From Dryococelus australis (lineage: Eukaryota > Arthropoda > Insecta > Phasmatodea > Phasmatidae): 64,000 nt of DNA. A model generated the notes under the pieces. It saw only the letters and a program-made list of their open reading frames with translations, was not told the origin of the DNA and ran no database searches. This document shows, in pieces, positions 10,767-21,646 of the stretch. A program made the position numbers and the translations under genes. Numbering within the stretch: position 1 is the first letter of the stretch; each line of letters starts with the position of its first letter. The stretch spans positions 225,796,991 through 225,860,990 of the forward strand of contig CM056994.1 of assembly GCA_029891345.1 (NCBI GenBank). Reading direction: 5' to 3'.

Positions 10767-11492
10767 TGTTATTTTTTGTTATGTTGAATGGTGCTTTTTG
10801 TTTTCCTCAGAATTGCTTAACAGTGTAGAATGAAGATTTGTAAAAATGTATTTAAGGAGCTATATATAAATCTGTGTCATAAATTGTTATTGCATGTTTC
10901 AGTAATTAAGCTTCTAGTGTTTTCCATGTTTATGTGGTAATTTAACTAGCAAAGTCTGGCAGTGTCATTTGTCTTGGAAATTATTGATGTTAGAGGGAAG
11001 TAAATTGGAGTTGCTGTGTTGTAATGTGTCACATTTGTTTGAACTCTGTGTTGGGCTTTGTGAGGGGACATTCATATATTTTACCAAACATACCTGGTTC
11101 AGAACTAAATGTTACTGAACAAATGTGAGACGGGAGCAACATTTGTTGTTTGCCTAACCTACTTCTGCATTAGTCACTAGTTCAAAGATGTGACATTGTT
11201 ATGCAGGAATGTGAAAAAAAATTGTCAATTATAGTTTAATATTATGAACACCAATTTTTTAAATTTATTTGCAACCCATATTTGGCTGGGTGTTGGATGG
11301 TATAGCCACTAGGCTTTCTTTAAAATCAATGGCACAATTTTAGTGTTAGGGAAATTCTATTTATTTATAGCTTGTTTAGTCATTAATAATGTGGCTTCTC
11401 TTTGCAATTAGATAAATAACTTTTTAATAGATGGATCAGTTAGGTGACTTTCTGGCCATTGAATCAGGTGGTCTTTCATATGCCCTTGTCCT
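8701..11492. other. AT-rich DNA without supported genes
   Basis: Several open frames of 60-110 codons occur (for example 9200-9532 and 9540-9761). They are Ile/Phe/Tyr/Cys-rich translations of AT-rich DNA and show no domain. No TIR pair or repeat shared with the rest of the window was found, apart from the dinucleotide run at 10726-10763. Confidence 0.5.
10726..10763. repeat. (AT)n microsatellite, 38 bp
   Basis: A pure AT/TA dinucleotide run of about 19 units, preceded by a short CA-rich stretch. It is likely length-polymorphic. Confidence 0.97.
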
Positions 11493-11519
11493 TTGGATTG
11501 GTGGTGTTCCAAGAAAATT

Positions 11520-11700
11520 ATACAAATGTCTGAGACACTAAAATCATCTACCCAGAAATGCCAGTGGACAGAACATGTTGCTGGAAGGAATGATGGCAGA
11601 TGGACAAAGCTGTGGAGACCAAGCGAGCATAAAAGACCAAGATATTACAATGTGCAAACAAAATATTGGAACCTGAGTCATTGGAAAAATGTTGTTCCAT
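11520..11700 (+). pseudogene. RTE-type LINE reverse transcriptase C-terminal fragment
   Basis: Within a 74-codon open frame (11493-11717) the segment around 11555-11650 reads QKCQWTEHVAGRNDGRWTK, then WRPSEHKRPR. It matches the characteristic tail of RTE-like non-LTR endonuclease-reverse transcriptases ('K..WAGH.AR..D.RW......W.P....R..GRP...W.DD'). Several consensus positions are changed: the GRP...RW..D part has become YYNVQTKYW. No upstream RT palm or endonuclease motifs were found. This is therefore an old, 5'-truncated fragment, as is usual for LINE copies. Clade assignment within LINEs is tentative. Confidence 0.65.
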
Positions 11701-11717
11701 GGTGCTCTCAGAGGTAA

Positions 11718-12422
11718 AGCACTGATTGCTGTAACATCACTTTTGAGTGGTGAGGACAAAGTGAGTATCCATTCAGACACCACTGGAAGTAGAATATCTT
11801 ATCACACTTAACTACATAGCGCAAGTTTGTAGTAGGCTGGAATCTGCTTTGAGTTTGGTGGAGGAAGAGCACAACATGCACTAAGTTCTGTATTCTCCAC
11901 TAGTTAAGATGTGGTGTATGGTTTGAGGATGCCAGCCGTCATGGCTGAGACCAGAAATGTGCGTGTGGTTGGCAGTTTCAGCTCAAGCGGCAGTCACAGA
12001 GTCAACTGAGGTCTATGATATGATACTTTTATGCTGGCTCTTCAAGCAATCCTCCACTCCTACATAGCTGTGGGAATTTTTTCTACCGTTTCTCAAAAAT
12101 AGAGCATAGAATGTTGGAACCTGCAGAGATGTCTGAATAGAAAATTATGATAATTTATGCTTTAATGTTTTATAGTATGGAGAAAAATGGTGCAAACTGT
12201 AAAGTGTATATATAGAATAAGTCATCACTTCATTTTAGTGACTTTTACTGCAAAGTGGGTAATAAAAGATGGATATATCTATCAATGCTGAGGCTGCATT
12301 AAATTCATGAAATGCATCTTATCACAATAACATTATCATGATTTATAATGTTTGTACATTTGCTGATGGTTGAGTCTGTTCAAAATTTCCCTGATTGAGA
12401 ATAGGGTTAGCGTAGTTTAAAA
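11718..12422. other. Possible LINE 3' flank, otherwise unassigned
   Basis: The 11800-12060 part has higher GC than its surroundings and could be the 3' end of the RTE LINE fragment, but no coding or tail repeat is clear. Nothing else was recognised. Confidence 0.3.
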
Positions 12423-12879
12423 TAGAGTTGTTCCGATACTGTTACTCATTATTGTAAATCTGTCAATACTTATTATTTTAAGATATCAATATTGAGTACA
12501 GCATTGGTTGGTGCTTTAGTCAATATTAGATATGGTAGTGATCTGTACTATAGTATCATTTTTAGAAAATACAGTATAACTACTGTCCTGGAAAATTAGC
12601 AGATTTGAAATAACCACGATAAAATTCAGGAAAATGTGCATTATGCATGGTAAAAAGCTACATTTATTTGATTTAGTGATAAATGTTACAAATTTCCCTC
12701 AGTGCACTACAATATTTGCAACATTACCTGTAAACATATTATTTTTTTGTGTGCCTTAGATATGGTGCATTCATACAGCACTTTGCCCAATATAAGTATG
12801 ATCCTAGTTTTAGCAGTGATTCTTTTGAGCATCACAACCTTGGTGCACATATAGAATCATCTACATCTATGACATGTTT

Positions 12880-14091
12880 ACATAATTTCGATAGTTGCAC
12901 AGATCATCACTAGTATTTCAAAGAAAATGGTTTTGCTTGTAAATGTTATGGAATACATTTTAGCAAGAAATTATTATTTGCAAATATGTTTTCTTTTGTG
13001 ATTAGAGGTAATTTTTTCCCCTAAAGTTGGTGTTTGATTTTATTTGGTGTAAAATCAGAATATTAATGTAACTTAGTGGATAGCATCTTCATTAATAAAA
13101 TTATATATTCAGAACCACATACTTGACCTTCCTTTGTCACCAAAAAATGTTTGAACATTGAGCGACTTGTATTACCAAGCTTAAAGTTCATTTTCAGTAT
13201 CTTCCTACAGGGAAATGTGAGGATTTGTATTAATTTATAACAGCAAACATACGTCTTTTGAATATTTTGAATAATCTGATGTCATATAAGGGCCTATTCG
13301 ACACCTCTTATCGTCTGATAATAGGTAAGCTCCAAACCCTCCGTGTTCGTGCTTCTCTCAGCAACTTGCTCCATCTTTATTGACCTCACTGTCAGAGAGA
13401 TTTCCAGCCCAACCTATGTACTTTGGGATTCATTCCGTGTAGTCGTCAGTTTTTTTTTAGTGCGGCGTAACTCATGACAGGTGTATGTACATATGTGAAG
13501 AAATAAATTTTAATTGTCTTATTTATTCATTTCTCTCCCAAAATTACAAGTTGTTTTTTGCAGTGAAGTCTAATTAGTTACTTTAAATGACAGACATTTA
13601 CCATGCACGCAAGTTATCGCCAATATGTAGCAGTGTGGGGAGGTAAATTGTTACACTCCTCCGCCTGCCCCTGTGAACACACTGCCCGATTGATAATCTC
13701 TCCACATGCTCTCAGCTGATAGAGTGGGTGCGGGACATTCAAAATTTGACTTGCATTTGGTGTTTGATTACAATTGATTATTTATAGTATTTTGAGATGT
13801 TATATTCTATTTTATTTAAATGAGTTGAGGTGAATTTTTTTTTATGTATTAATTGCAGTACTACTAATTGCAGTAATACTTTTTTTTTAATTCCATTTTT
13901 ATTGTATTTACTAGCCAAACTTTATTCACGGATCATATACAGCTCTAATTATACTCAAAATCAAGTCTAATCAGGTCAGAAGTTGTATTTTATTGATGTA
14001 CATGTCAGAACCCTCATCAAATGAAATCCTGCATGTATGAAAATTTTTTTAACAGTCCTCTGGAAAACGGTAGATAGGGAGTCCACTGTAT
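12880..14091 (+). repeat. Family A interspersed repeat, copy 1
   Basis: Similar to 48300-49099 and 51940-53085 in the same orientation. Shared landmarks include GAGCGACTTGTATTA (13161 onward), AAAGTTCATTTTCAGTA, GGGCCTATTCGACACCT and a shared end in ...CTGTA at 14091. The right end, read inward, starts TACAGTGGACTCCCTATC, resembling pogo/Tigger-like inverted repeats. Copy 1 carries about 110 extra bases (13335-13450) absent from the other two. No transposase frame remains. Confidence 0.72.
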
Positions 14092-14213
14092 ATTGATACA
14101 TTGCTACAGACATATACTCATAAAAATACACACAATTAATGTTGTTTTCAACTTTGTTTACTTATAGTTATAATCTTCCCATTTGTAACTTGATGCACAG
14201 ACTATTATCACAA

Positions 14214-14232
14214 TTTTTTTTTTTTTTTTTTT
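14214..14232. repeat. Poly-T tract, 19 bp
   Basis: Uninterrupted T run followed by CCCC, at the left margin of the tandem array. It could be a retroposon tail remnant on the minus strand, but no retroposon body was identified. Confidence 0.9.
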
Positions 14233-14385
14233 CCCCATGTCAAGATTTCTGCAGTACTTTAGATAATTTTATCCATTACTGTGTCCAGTGCCAACAATTA
14301 AATATTATTTCCTTCTTAGTAGGAATGGCTCACTTCCAAAATTCTTTTGGTTCTGGTGTAGTTCTGGTTTTATTATTTTCAGTCC

Positions 14386-15450
14386 CAATTCAAACTTATT
14401 TTTGTATGCTGGCAGCAGATATTACAACTGTCAATTGTATGTACACAAAACATATTTTGTCTACAATTTTGTAAGATAGCACCTTGTGAATAAAGTTTTA
14501 ATGTCATATATTGGGAATCAAGTGACAGATTACTTACAAATTCAGCACACAAGTAGTACTGCTGCAGATGATGTAAAAAGGTATGTTTTTAGTACCTCAC
14601 TTTTTTTCAAAATGGTGGCCTCTTAAGCATTTCAGTTTAGTATACTTTTTCTTTTGAAACCATGTAATCAATTCCAACTTAATTTTGTATGCTAGGTGTA
14701 TATATTACAACTATCAAATGCTTCTACATGGAAAATCTTCTAGCCATTATTTTGTAAGTTTGCCATATGAAAAAATTAAGTTTTTATCTTATATCTTCAG
14801 AAACAATTAACAGATTCCTTCCAAATTTGACAAACAATTTGCACTGCATCAAGTAGTGTAAACTGCTATGTTTTAAGTAGGTCAAGCAATAATTTTAGAA
14901 ATTGTGGCTATATAAATATGTTAGCTCAGTATCTTTTATTAACTAAACAAATTCCAACTTAACTTGCTGGCAGTATCTTTTAAAACCCTCAAATTTTTCT
15001 ATACAGAGCCTTATTTTTCTGTCATTTTGTAAGTTAATCCTATGATAAAAATGAATTTTTTATGTCATCTCAGGAAACAATCAACCAATTCTTTCCAAAT
15101 TTATCAAAGGAGTTTGTGTTAGGTTATATAACTATATGTATTTTTGAACGTGACAGGCACTTACTTTCTTTATGGCTTAATTTTAGCTTAGTGTGCTATA
15201 TGCAAAAAACTATGTAATTGATTTATACTTTAATATATATACTTCATTTATAAAAATCATCACATGAAAAATATGGAAGTATATTGGCAAATCTCAGGGA
15301 CAAATGAACAGATTTTCACCTAATTTTCAACACAAATAGTGCTATGATAGGCCATGTAAACTCAAGTGTTTTAAGTGACTAAGTTGCTTATTTTCAAAAT
15401 GATGGCCCTGTAAATATTTTTGGTTAGTAAACGCTATCATTACACTCATT
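14386..15450. repeat. Diverged tandem array, period about 270-283 bp, four units
   Basis: The block AATTCCAACTTAA(TTTTGTATG) recurs with spacing 14388, 14671, 14951 and (degenerate) 15221. Each unit then shows, in order, TATTACAACT-like text, CATTTTGTAAGTT, TTTTTATGTCAT, GGAAACAATTAACAGATT, CTTTCCAAATTT and CAAAATGGTGGCC. Units differ by many substitutions and indels. A partial unit may precede 14386. It looks like an old tandem duplication or decayed satellite. No coding content. Confidence 0.75.
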
Positions 15451-15469
15451 AAATTCAAAGTTGATGCTT

Positions 15470-15660
15470 GAATCCGACCTCGTTAATGCAGTTGATTGCA
15501 CACTAGCTTATGGTGCGATGTTTCCTGTTTTCGAGTTCCGGGTAGGGCGGCGCATGTGGATTTGTAACTGTCTCACTACTGTTGCATATGTTTCTGGTTT
15601 CATCTCTTATGATATTACTTTCAACGAGGTGACAAATCCTACCTACCAACTCAGCTTTTA
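15470..15660 (+). mobile_element. tRNA-derived SINE, type 1
   Basis: The head at about 15476-15550 has a degenerate RNA polymerase III A box (TAATGCAGTTG) and a good B box (TTCGAGTTCCG at 15530-15540). These are followed by GGTAGGGCGGCGC and a body with GTGGATTTGTAACTGTCTCAC and TTTCTGGTTTCATCTC. The layout is that of tRNA-derived SINEs. GC content stands out from its AT-rich neighbourhood. A 66-codon open frame over it is not a gene. Tail and target duplication are not clear. Confidence 0.68.
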
Positions 15661-16712
15661 AGAAATCATTTAAAAATTAATTATACCCATGTTGAGGAAA
15701 GCAGGCTCATTAGTTATATCAGTAATTTCTTGTTATGTTTTTTTTCCACCTACTTTAAAAACGACTCTCCATTTCCACGTTCAATTTAACTCGGATTACA
15801 GTTCAATTTTATATTATAGAAAAACGAAGGATTATCAGAGTCTTTATTTCCACCAACTTCATGGCCCACAACGGTTTTTTTTTTCTTTTCTTTCTGGCAT
15901 TCTTCTCTCCCCCCCCCACACACACAAATCATTTACCTGCAAAATTTTCCATATGTTTATCCAAATAGTAAATTACAATGAACTACTGAAGTCAAATCCA
16001 TAAATTTTCCTTAAAAAAAATATGTGTGTTCTAAGTTTATTAGCACAGCACCTTGATTGTTTCTTAATCAACCATGCACAAAGCACAGCACATAGTGCAC
16101 AGAAAAGTTCAAAGTAGGTGAACTTATGCTTTGTGCCAATGTAGCTACTGCTATAGATTCATGTACATTCAACTTCTATGAATGTGTGCTGTGTGTGTGC
16201 TATTGCGAATGTAGTTGCTTTACCAAAACTTAAACAAAATGAAAACAGCTGTATAGCCAACAGATAGTAGCACTTCTATTATTTCAATATTCAATGATGT
16301 CATGGTTAAAATTTAGTGATTTTTTAGAGCAAAAAGTAGTAATGTAAACAACACATGTATGTGAAGTGATTATTTTCATAACATAATTAGTAACTAAGTA
16401 CACCTTCACACTCATGCTGACACTTTCAACTATTTTGTCGTTATTAATTGTACTTTTGACCTCATTAAATGTTACTTCATTCTTGCAGTGGTCTTTCGCA
16501 TATCAAAATATTAAAACTATTCAATGTGTTTTGCTTCTAATGAGTGCCATGTAAGTTATATGTTACATGAATAGTCAAAATTCTTGTTAAAAGACATGTT
16601 TTTATTAATCAGTTTGCCGATGACTAATGGTAAAAGAAAAAAAAAAAATTAAAATATTGGTCTTCTGTATCTGTTTTAAAAAAGATTGTGTCAGGTGATT
16701 CTAGTATTCTAA
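15661..16712. other. AT-rich spacer
   Basis: Contains homopolymer T runs and a C10/CA stretch near 15908 but no supported gene or paired terminus. Confidence 0.45.
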
Positions 16713-18709
16713 TGGACGGTTTCACCAACATATCTTAAAATTTAAGCACCACTTAAACACTGAATAAGCTGTCCCTAGCCGCCTTGTATTGTTTCACCAA
16801 CTTTAAGCTCTTCTTAAAATACTTTAAGCAGCTCTTAATTTAGGCAGCCGAAATTGGATGCCCAACTCCTTAAGCTCTGCTTAAATCATTGTAAACAAAT
16901 TAAAAGGAAAATGGCTGCTACTGAAAAACATGTGTGAAGATAACCCCAAATGTGTTATAAAGTATTTAGTTTTATAATTTCAATTATTTATAAATAAAAA
17001 TTATAAGAAATTATTGTGTATCAAAGTTATTGAGTCTGGGTGCAAGTCCTTATTTGCTGAAAAAACCTATGATGATGGTCGAAAACAAAACTTGTGGCAG
17101 GCACATATTTGTTTATGTGCATTTCCCACGTATCTGCAAGAGGCAAAACCAATATATACATAGAAAATTCAGTGTAGGCAGGTAGCTGATTGATCAAATA
17201 TGATTTTGAGTACGCACAAGCTACGGAAGTATTTGAAATAAATGTAAAAAATGTTTGCCTTCACTACACTGCATAATTTTTACAGCAAAAAAGTGTCTAC
17301 ATTATGCCTGTATTTACAATACTGTATGTAAAAATATATCACTACTTTGATTGAATTTGAGACTACGCTTAATATAATGCATTTATACTTACGTTTTACT
17401 ACATATGACAAATTTGCAGTACAAGTTTTGCACTCATTTGACTTTGTTTTGAATTAGAAAAGGTAATGAGAGCCCAATTAAAGATGTCATATGATGTGAC
17501 TGACTGGTTATAATCATATTTATTCAAATTTGGGCACTGGGCATTTCTAAATTGCACATAAATATCGTCAATGTTACTATCAACAAACTATCACAATTTC
17601 AGAAAGTTCAATTTTGGTTAGTGATGAAAGGCAACATATTAAAAACCATCCTATCCTCAGTGGGGAGATGTATTTTATTCACAGTGTAATTGCTTGAAAT
17701 ATTGTAGGCAACATTTCATTGTGTATTAAGGATGCATTGTAAACACTTTTTTCTTTATTTATTATTTTTTTAATTATTATTATTTCAAAATTGCAACTAT
17801 GATCAATACTGTCACTGAAAAATTCTATTAAAAATAAATAACTTCAGTTAAAACTTGTACCAAATCTTTAAAACATAGCAGTAAATGTAGGTCCAGTGTT
17901 GTTTTTTGAGGGCAATACGATTTTTACACGGCATATACGTTACGTTTAGGGAATATTTAATCAGTGCCTAAACGAGACAACAGTTTCATTTTAAAATTTA
18001 TCTTTGCCTAACGTATTATTTTTACAAAGTATTGAATATATAAATGCTTGATGAAAGCTATGTAAATAAATGTAACAAGTCTAAAACATTACCCGAGAAG
18101 AGACGTTAAAAGACAATTAACATTCTGACTAGTCAAAATAACAACCCAGGCCTATATGGATTGTTATAACTTTTGCTGTGAAAAATCATACTGGGCACTG
18201 ATAATTAATAAAAACCAGATCATAAAGCATCACAGAATTGCAACACAACACTTATCTATTCATGTACGTAATTTTGACATGAATAAATTTTGGTACGTGT
18301 AGTTAGTTGAACAAATCGAATACACTTCTTTTTCGTATGTGAAGTGACATCTATTTTAATTGGTTCTTACATTCGCCAGGCAAATGAAAACACTTCGTTT
18401 ATTATAAAACTAATATTTGGTTAGGATTTGTTTGCATATAACAAAAGTAAATACAACATTTCAGGATACAAATGGGTTTTGTACTTCCTTTGAGATAATT
18501 CTCATTGGTTTGTTTAGTCACCTGACCTCAGTGCACCACTACCAACATGAGAATATTTGCAACTTATTTCTTTAAGCAATGCTTAGCTAAGATGCGCTTA
18601 CAAAAATGAGTTTTATAATGGTGAAATACCTAGACATCTGTAGGGGCCACTTAAGCTTAAGTGTCACTTTGCTGAAATCTAGTTTATTCCTTGTTGGTAA
18701 AACCAGCCC
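16713..18709. mobile_element. PIF/Harbinger-like non-autonomous element, TAA duplication
   Basis: The left end reads TGGACGGTTTCACCAACA and the right end, read inward, GGGCTGGTTTTACCAACA. TAA is duplicated on both sides (16710-16712 and 18710-18712), the 3-bp TWA target expected for PIF/Harbinger. Just inside the left end the TTTCACCAAC motif recurs near 16793, and AAGC/CTTAA-type subterminal motifs are repeated at both ends. The 2-kb interior has no transposase or Myb-like frame. Superfamily assignment rests on TSD length and composition only. Confidence 0.72.
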
Positions 18710-18712
18710 TAA

Positions 18713-20150
18713 GCATCATCTCAAAACAATATAAATAATCTCTTAAATCAAATTCGTGGAGGTTAAAAATTGAAAGATTTTGATTATAGTTAAAATTGGT
18801 AGAATCTATAAGGAAATCTTCCTAACTTTATAGGAATGATAGCAATAAATTATGTGATGTATGAAATATGGTGAACACAATATAATATAAATAAGACTGT
18901 GTTATGTTTACAATTGGTGTGTTTGCTGTCATATTACAATTTATTTCATTGTGCAGCGAAAACAGAAATAGTAATTGTTGTTTTAAAATGTACTACACTT
19001 GTCTTTGATGTGAGTATAGGAATAGTGGTGACAAATAATGTAAGAAGTGAAACACAAGTTACCTGACATATTACACATGTTATTTTTATGCTTGGGCAAT
19101 TTTGTTGTCATCCCATAAATATTTTGCCCATTAAAATAATAACTATTGACATATTGTTCAAAAACCTGCTGCAGGGGTAGAAATGTAGTTTATGTAGGAC
19201 ATTCTAGACCCAAACGAAATTACCAGACTTTTTGGAACCAAATTGGTTCAAAAACTCACACATACTGATACTGTCTGCATTAACTTATGCACATTACTCA
19301 ATTTAAAAATTGCGTTGTGATGAGTTTCCATTGTCAACAAAAGTAATTGAAACATTTCAAACAATGATCTTTCTGCTGCTTTTTAACAGTCATCACTAAA
19401 TTTGCCACTCTACGTCAGTACATGATTCATGTCCTAAACAAACCATTTTAGAAACTGCTGCAGTTTCGTTTAGTAAAGATACACTGGAACTGTGGGAACA
19501 AGTTGTGAACAAACAGCGCATGCAATTGTACAACTAAGGGGCTTCAGATAATTTTGAAAGGTAGCACGGGAAATAATGTGGATGTAATTTCAAATAACCA
19601 TCTTCATTTTGCAGTTGTTATACGTAGCTTCCAGTGGGTATACAATAAAATTCAAACACAAAGTTGCCTTTGTTTGAGTACCAGATTAACAAACTTGGTG
19701 CTGGTAAATTTGTTTTTATTTGCCAGAAATAGTTCCAGGCACAACATGTATATCAACATTTATTTGTAAAAATTTTACAAAAATAATTAACAGAACTTTT
19801 AACATATATACTGAATGAGTTTAAAATAGTGTACGTTTATTTAAAAGCTTCTTCAAAAATTGGTTTTCATTAACTTTTACTACTTCCAAGTAAAGGTCAA
19901 TAGTTTTTTTGTTATGCATAAATAACACAAACCACCTGAATGTAGTTCACTCTGATTGTAATCAAACTCACTGTGGTTTTTGTACTAAAACTTTAGTTCT
20001 TTCTGTGCAAAATTCCAGTTCAAATCACAGTTTAGTATTTTATACCGCATACACAACCCAACTACTTAACATGAAGCTTGAATTACAAACATAGATTTTG
20101 AAAAACAAACCAAAAAAAAACCACTTATACATTGTTTGTACCACACCCAA
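18713..20150. other. AT-rich spacer
   Basis: No supported gene. Short open frames (19554-19769, 19909-20094) have no recognisable motif. Confidence 0.45.
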
Positions 20151-20599
20151 AGTTCATTTTCAAAACTCAGGTTACTGAAACTCAACTTTCGGCTTGGTGT
20201 AAAATTATACATAGTGGTATTGGAGTATTGGTATCTGTATCAGCTGTGGAATGTGTATCAAAAAAAGTGATATCGGAACAACTCTAAAAATAATATTTAT
20301 AACTGGCACTGGAACCCTTAGTTTCAAGTACTCTCTTGCCAAATAATGTTGTCGCCTTTCGTAAACAAATATCATTGAAGTAATTATACAGACTGGTGTC
20401 ACTTTATTTTTAATTCTGCAGTTTTTAATGTATTATTTTACTAGCATTTTGAAGGCCATAGGTTCTGAAGACATATTTTGAAATTTCTCTAGCATTGATC
20501 AGATCGTGTTTTTCACATTTCACTGACACAGATTACTAAAGTACACTTAGTATGTGATCCTTACAGTTACATATTTTTAGAATGTTTTCTATGGTTATG

Positions 20600-21646
20600 T
20601 CTTCTGGATGTACCATATTTTGGCATGTAATTTGTGGCATAAAATTTGTATTATGTTTGCAATATTTACCAATTTTATTGCGATATTAGTATTCCACAGA
20701 TGGTAACATGACTTGAGAAAGCAAGAACACTGCGACTTGTTACACAAAATGGTGTCTATCTATACGCACTTACGGAGCAGCGGCGGCAGGCATGCGAACT
20801 ACGTAAGATATTTTTCTCTTGTACAGCAGCAAAATTATTTTCTCATGTACGTCTTGAATATTGTGATCGATAAAATGCAGTGAATAGGGTTTCCTTCATT
20901 TTGCATTGCCTTTTTCTAACTTTCTGAGCATATTTATTAGAGTTACATTTATACATAAAGCATTCATCATTTTCATGAAAAAATGTTAATTTAAAAACTT
21001 GCGAGTATTGGTAGTGTCGCATTGCAAATCAATATCTCGAAAATATGCCACCGCCGCTTCTTGCTTGTCATTATCAACAAGACTGCCACCGAAAACATTG
21101 AAATTGTTTGCTTAACATCTAATAAAATTCTACAGTACATATTTCATATTTTTAAGTGATTTTTTTTTGTGCGTTGTAAATACACTAAGTGTAGTCTGAG
21201 ACTTATATTGTTAAGAAATAATAATTTTTTGCTGCAAAGTGCGACATCGCGATTAAATCCACTACAGTTTATTCAGAAGTGGTAAATTACATAAATAGGA
21301 CTAAATGCGGGTCAGCGAGATGTAAAGTGAATACAATATGTGTTGAAGATTGATTTTATTTGTGTTACCTATTAGTATTACTTGGGCATGTGTACATAAT
21401 TTACTGTATACCGACTTTGTATGCCTCGGTGAATACAATTGATATTTGCAATTTTTTTTTATTAATAATTTGTTATTTAATGATTGGAGCATGTAATTTT
21501 CGGCGAAGCTACAGAAATTTTTGTTTGATTTATGCAGTAAAAATTAAATTTTAGTTTGGCAAAAACAGAAGAACTTTTGTCAGAACACGCTCTGTGGACA
21601 CAAACTTTCGGTCAAACCTAGTTAAATGGTTCGAGTTTCCACTGTA
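20600..21646 (-). mobile_element. Pogo-like repeat, copy 1 (inverted relative to 45.7 kb copy)
   Basis: Aligns in reverse complement with 45749-46930. Matching landmarks are ATTCCACAGATGG (20689) with CCATCTGTGGAAT (about 46683), GCTTCTTGCTTGT (about 21056) with ACAAGCAAAAAGC (46370), ATACCGACTTTGT with its complement near 46006, and GGAGCATGTAATTTTCGG with its complement near 45920. The right end, read inward, begins TACAGTGGAAACTCGAACC, a pogo/Tigger-like terminus. No transposase frame survives. The left end is not sharply defined. Confidence 0.68.

Larger units (their letters stand above)
12424..20285. mobile_element. Pair of matching hAT-like termini enclosing a composite region
   Basis: AGAGTTGTTCCGATA at 12424-12438 is repeated exactly and inverted at 20271-20285. 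The same terminus, in slightly different form, ends the element at 45679-47097. If they belong together they define a 7.9-kb element swollen by insertions (family A copy, tandem array, SINE, Harbinger-like element). The immediately flanking 8-mers (TTTAAAAT and AAAAATAA) do not match, so the two ends may instead come from separate copies. No transposase was found. Confidence 0.4.

Noticed and set aside
15461..15661. 66-codon plus-strand open frame
   Set aside because: Lies entirely on the type 1 SINE with its pol III boxes.
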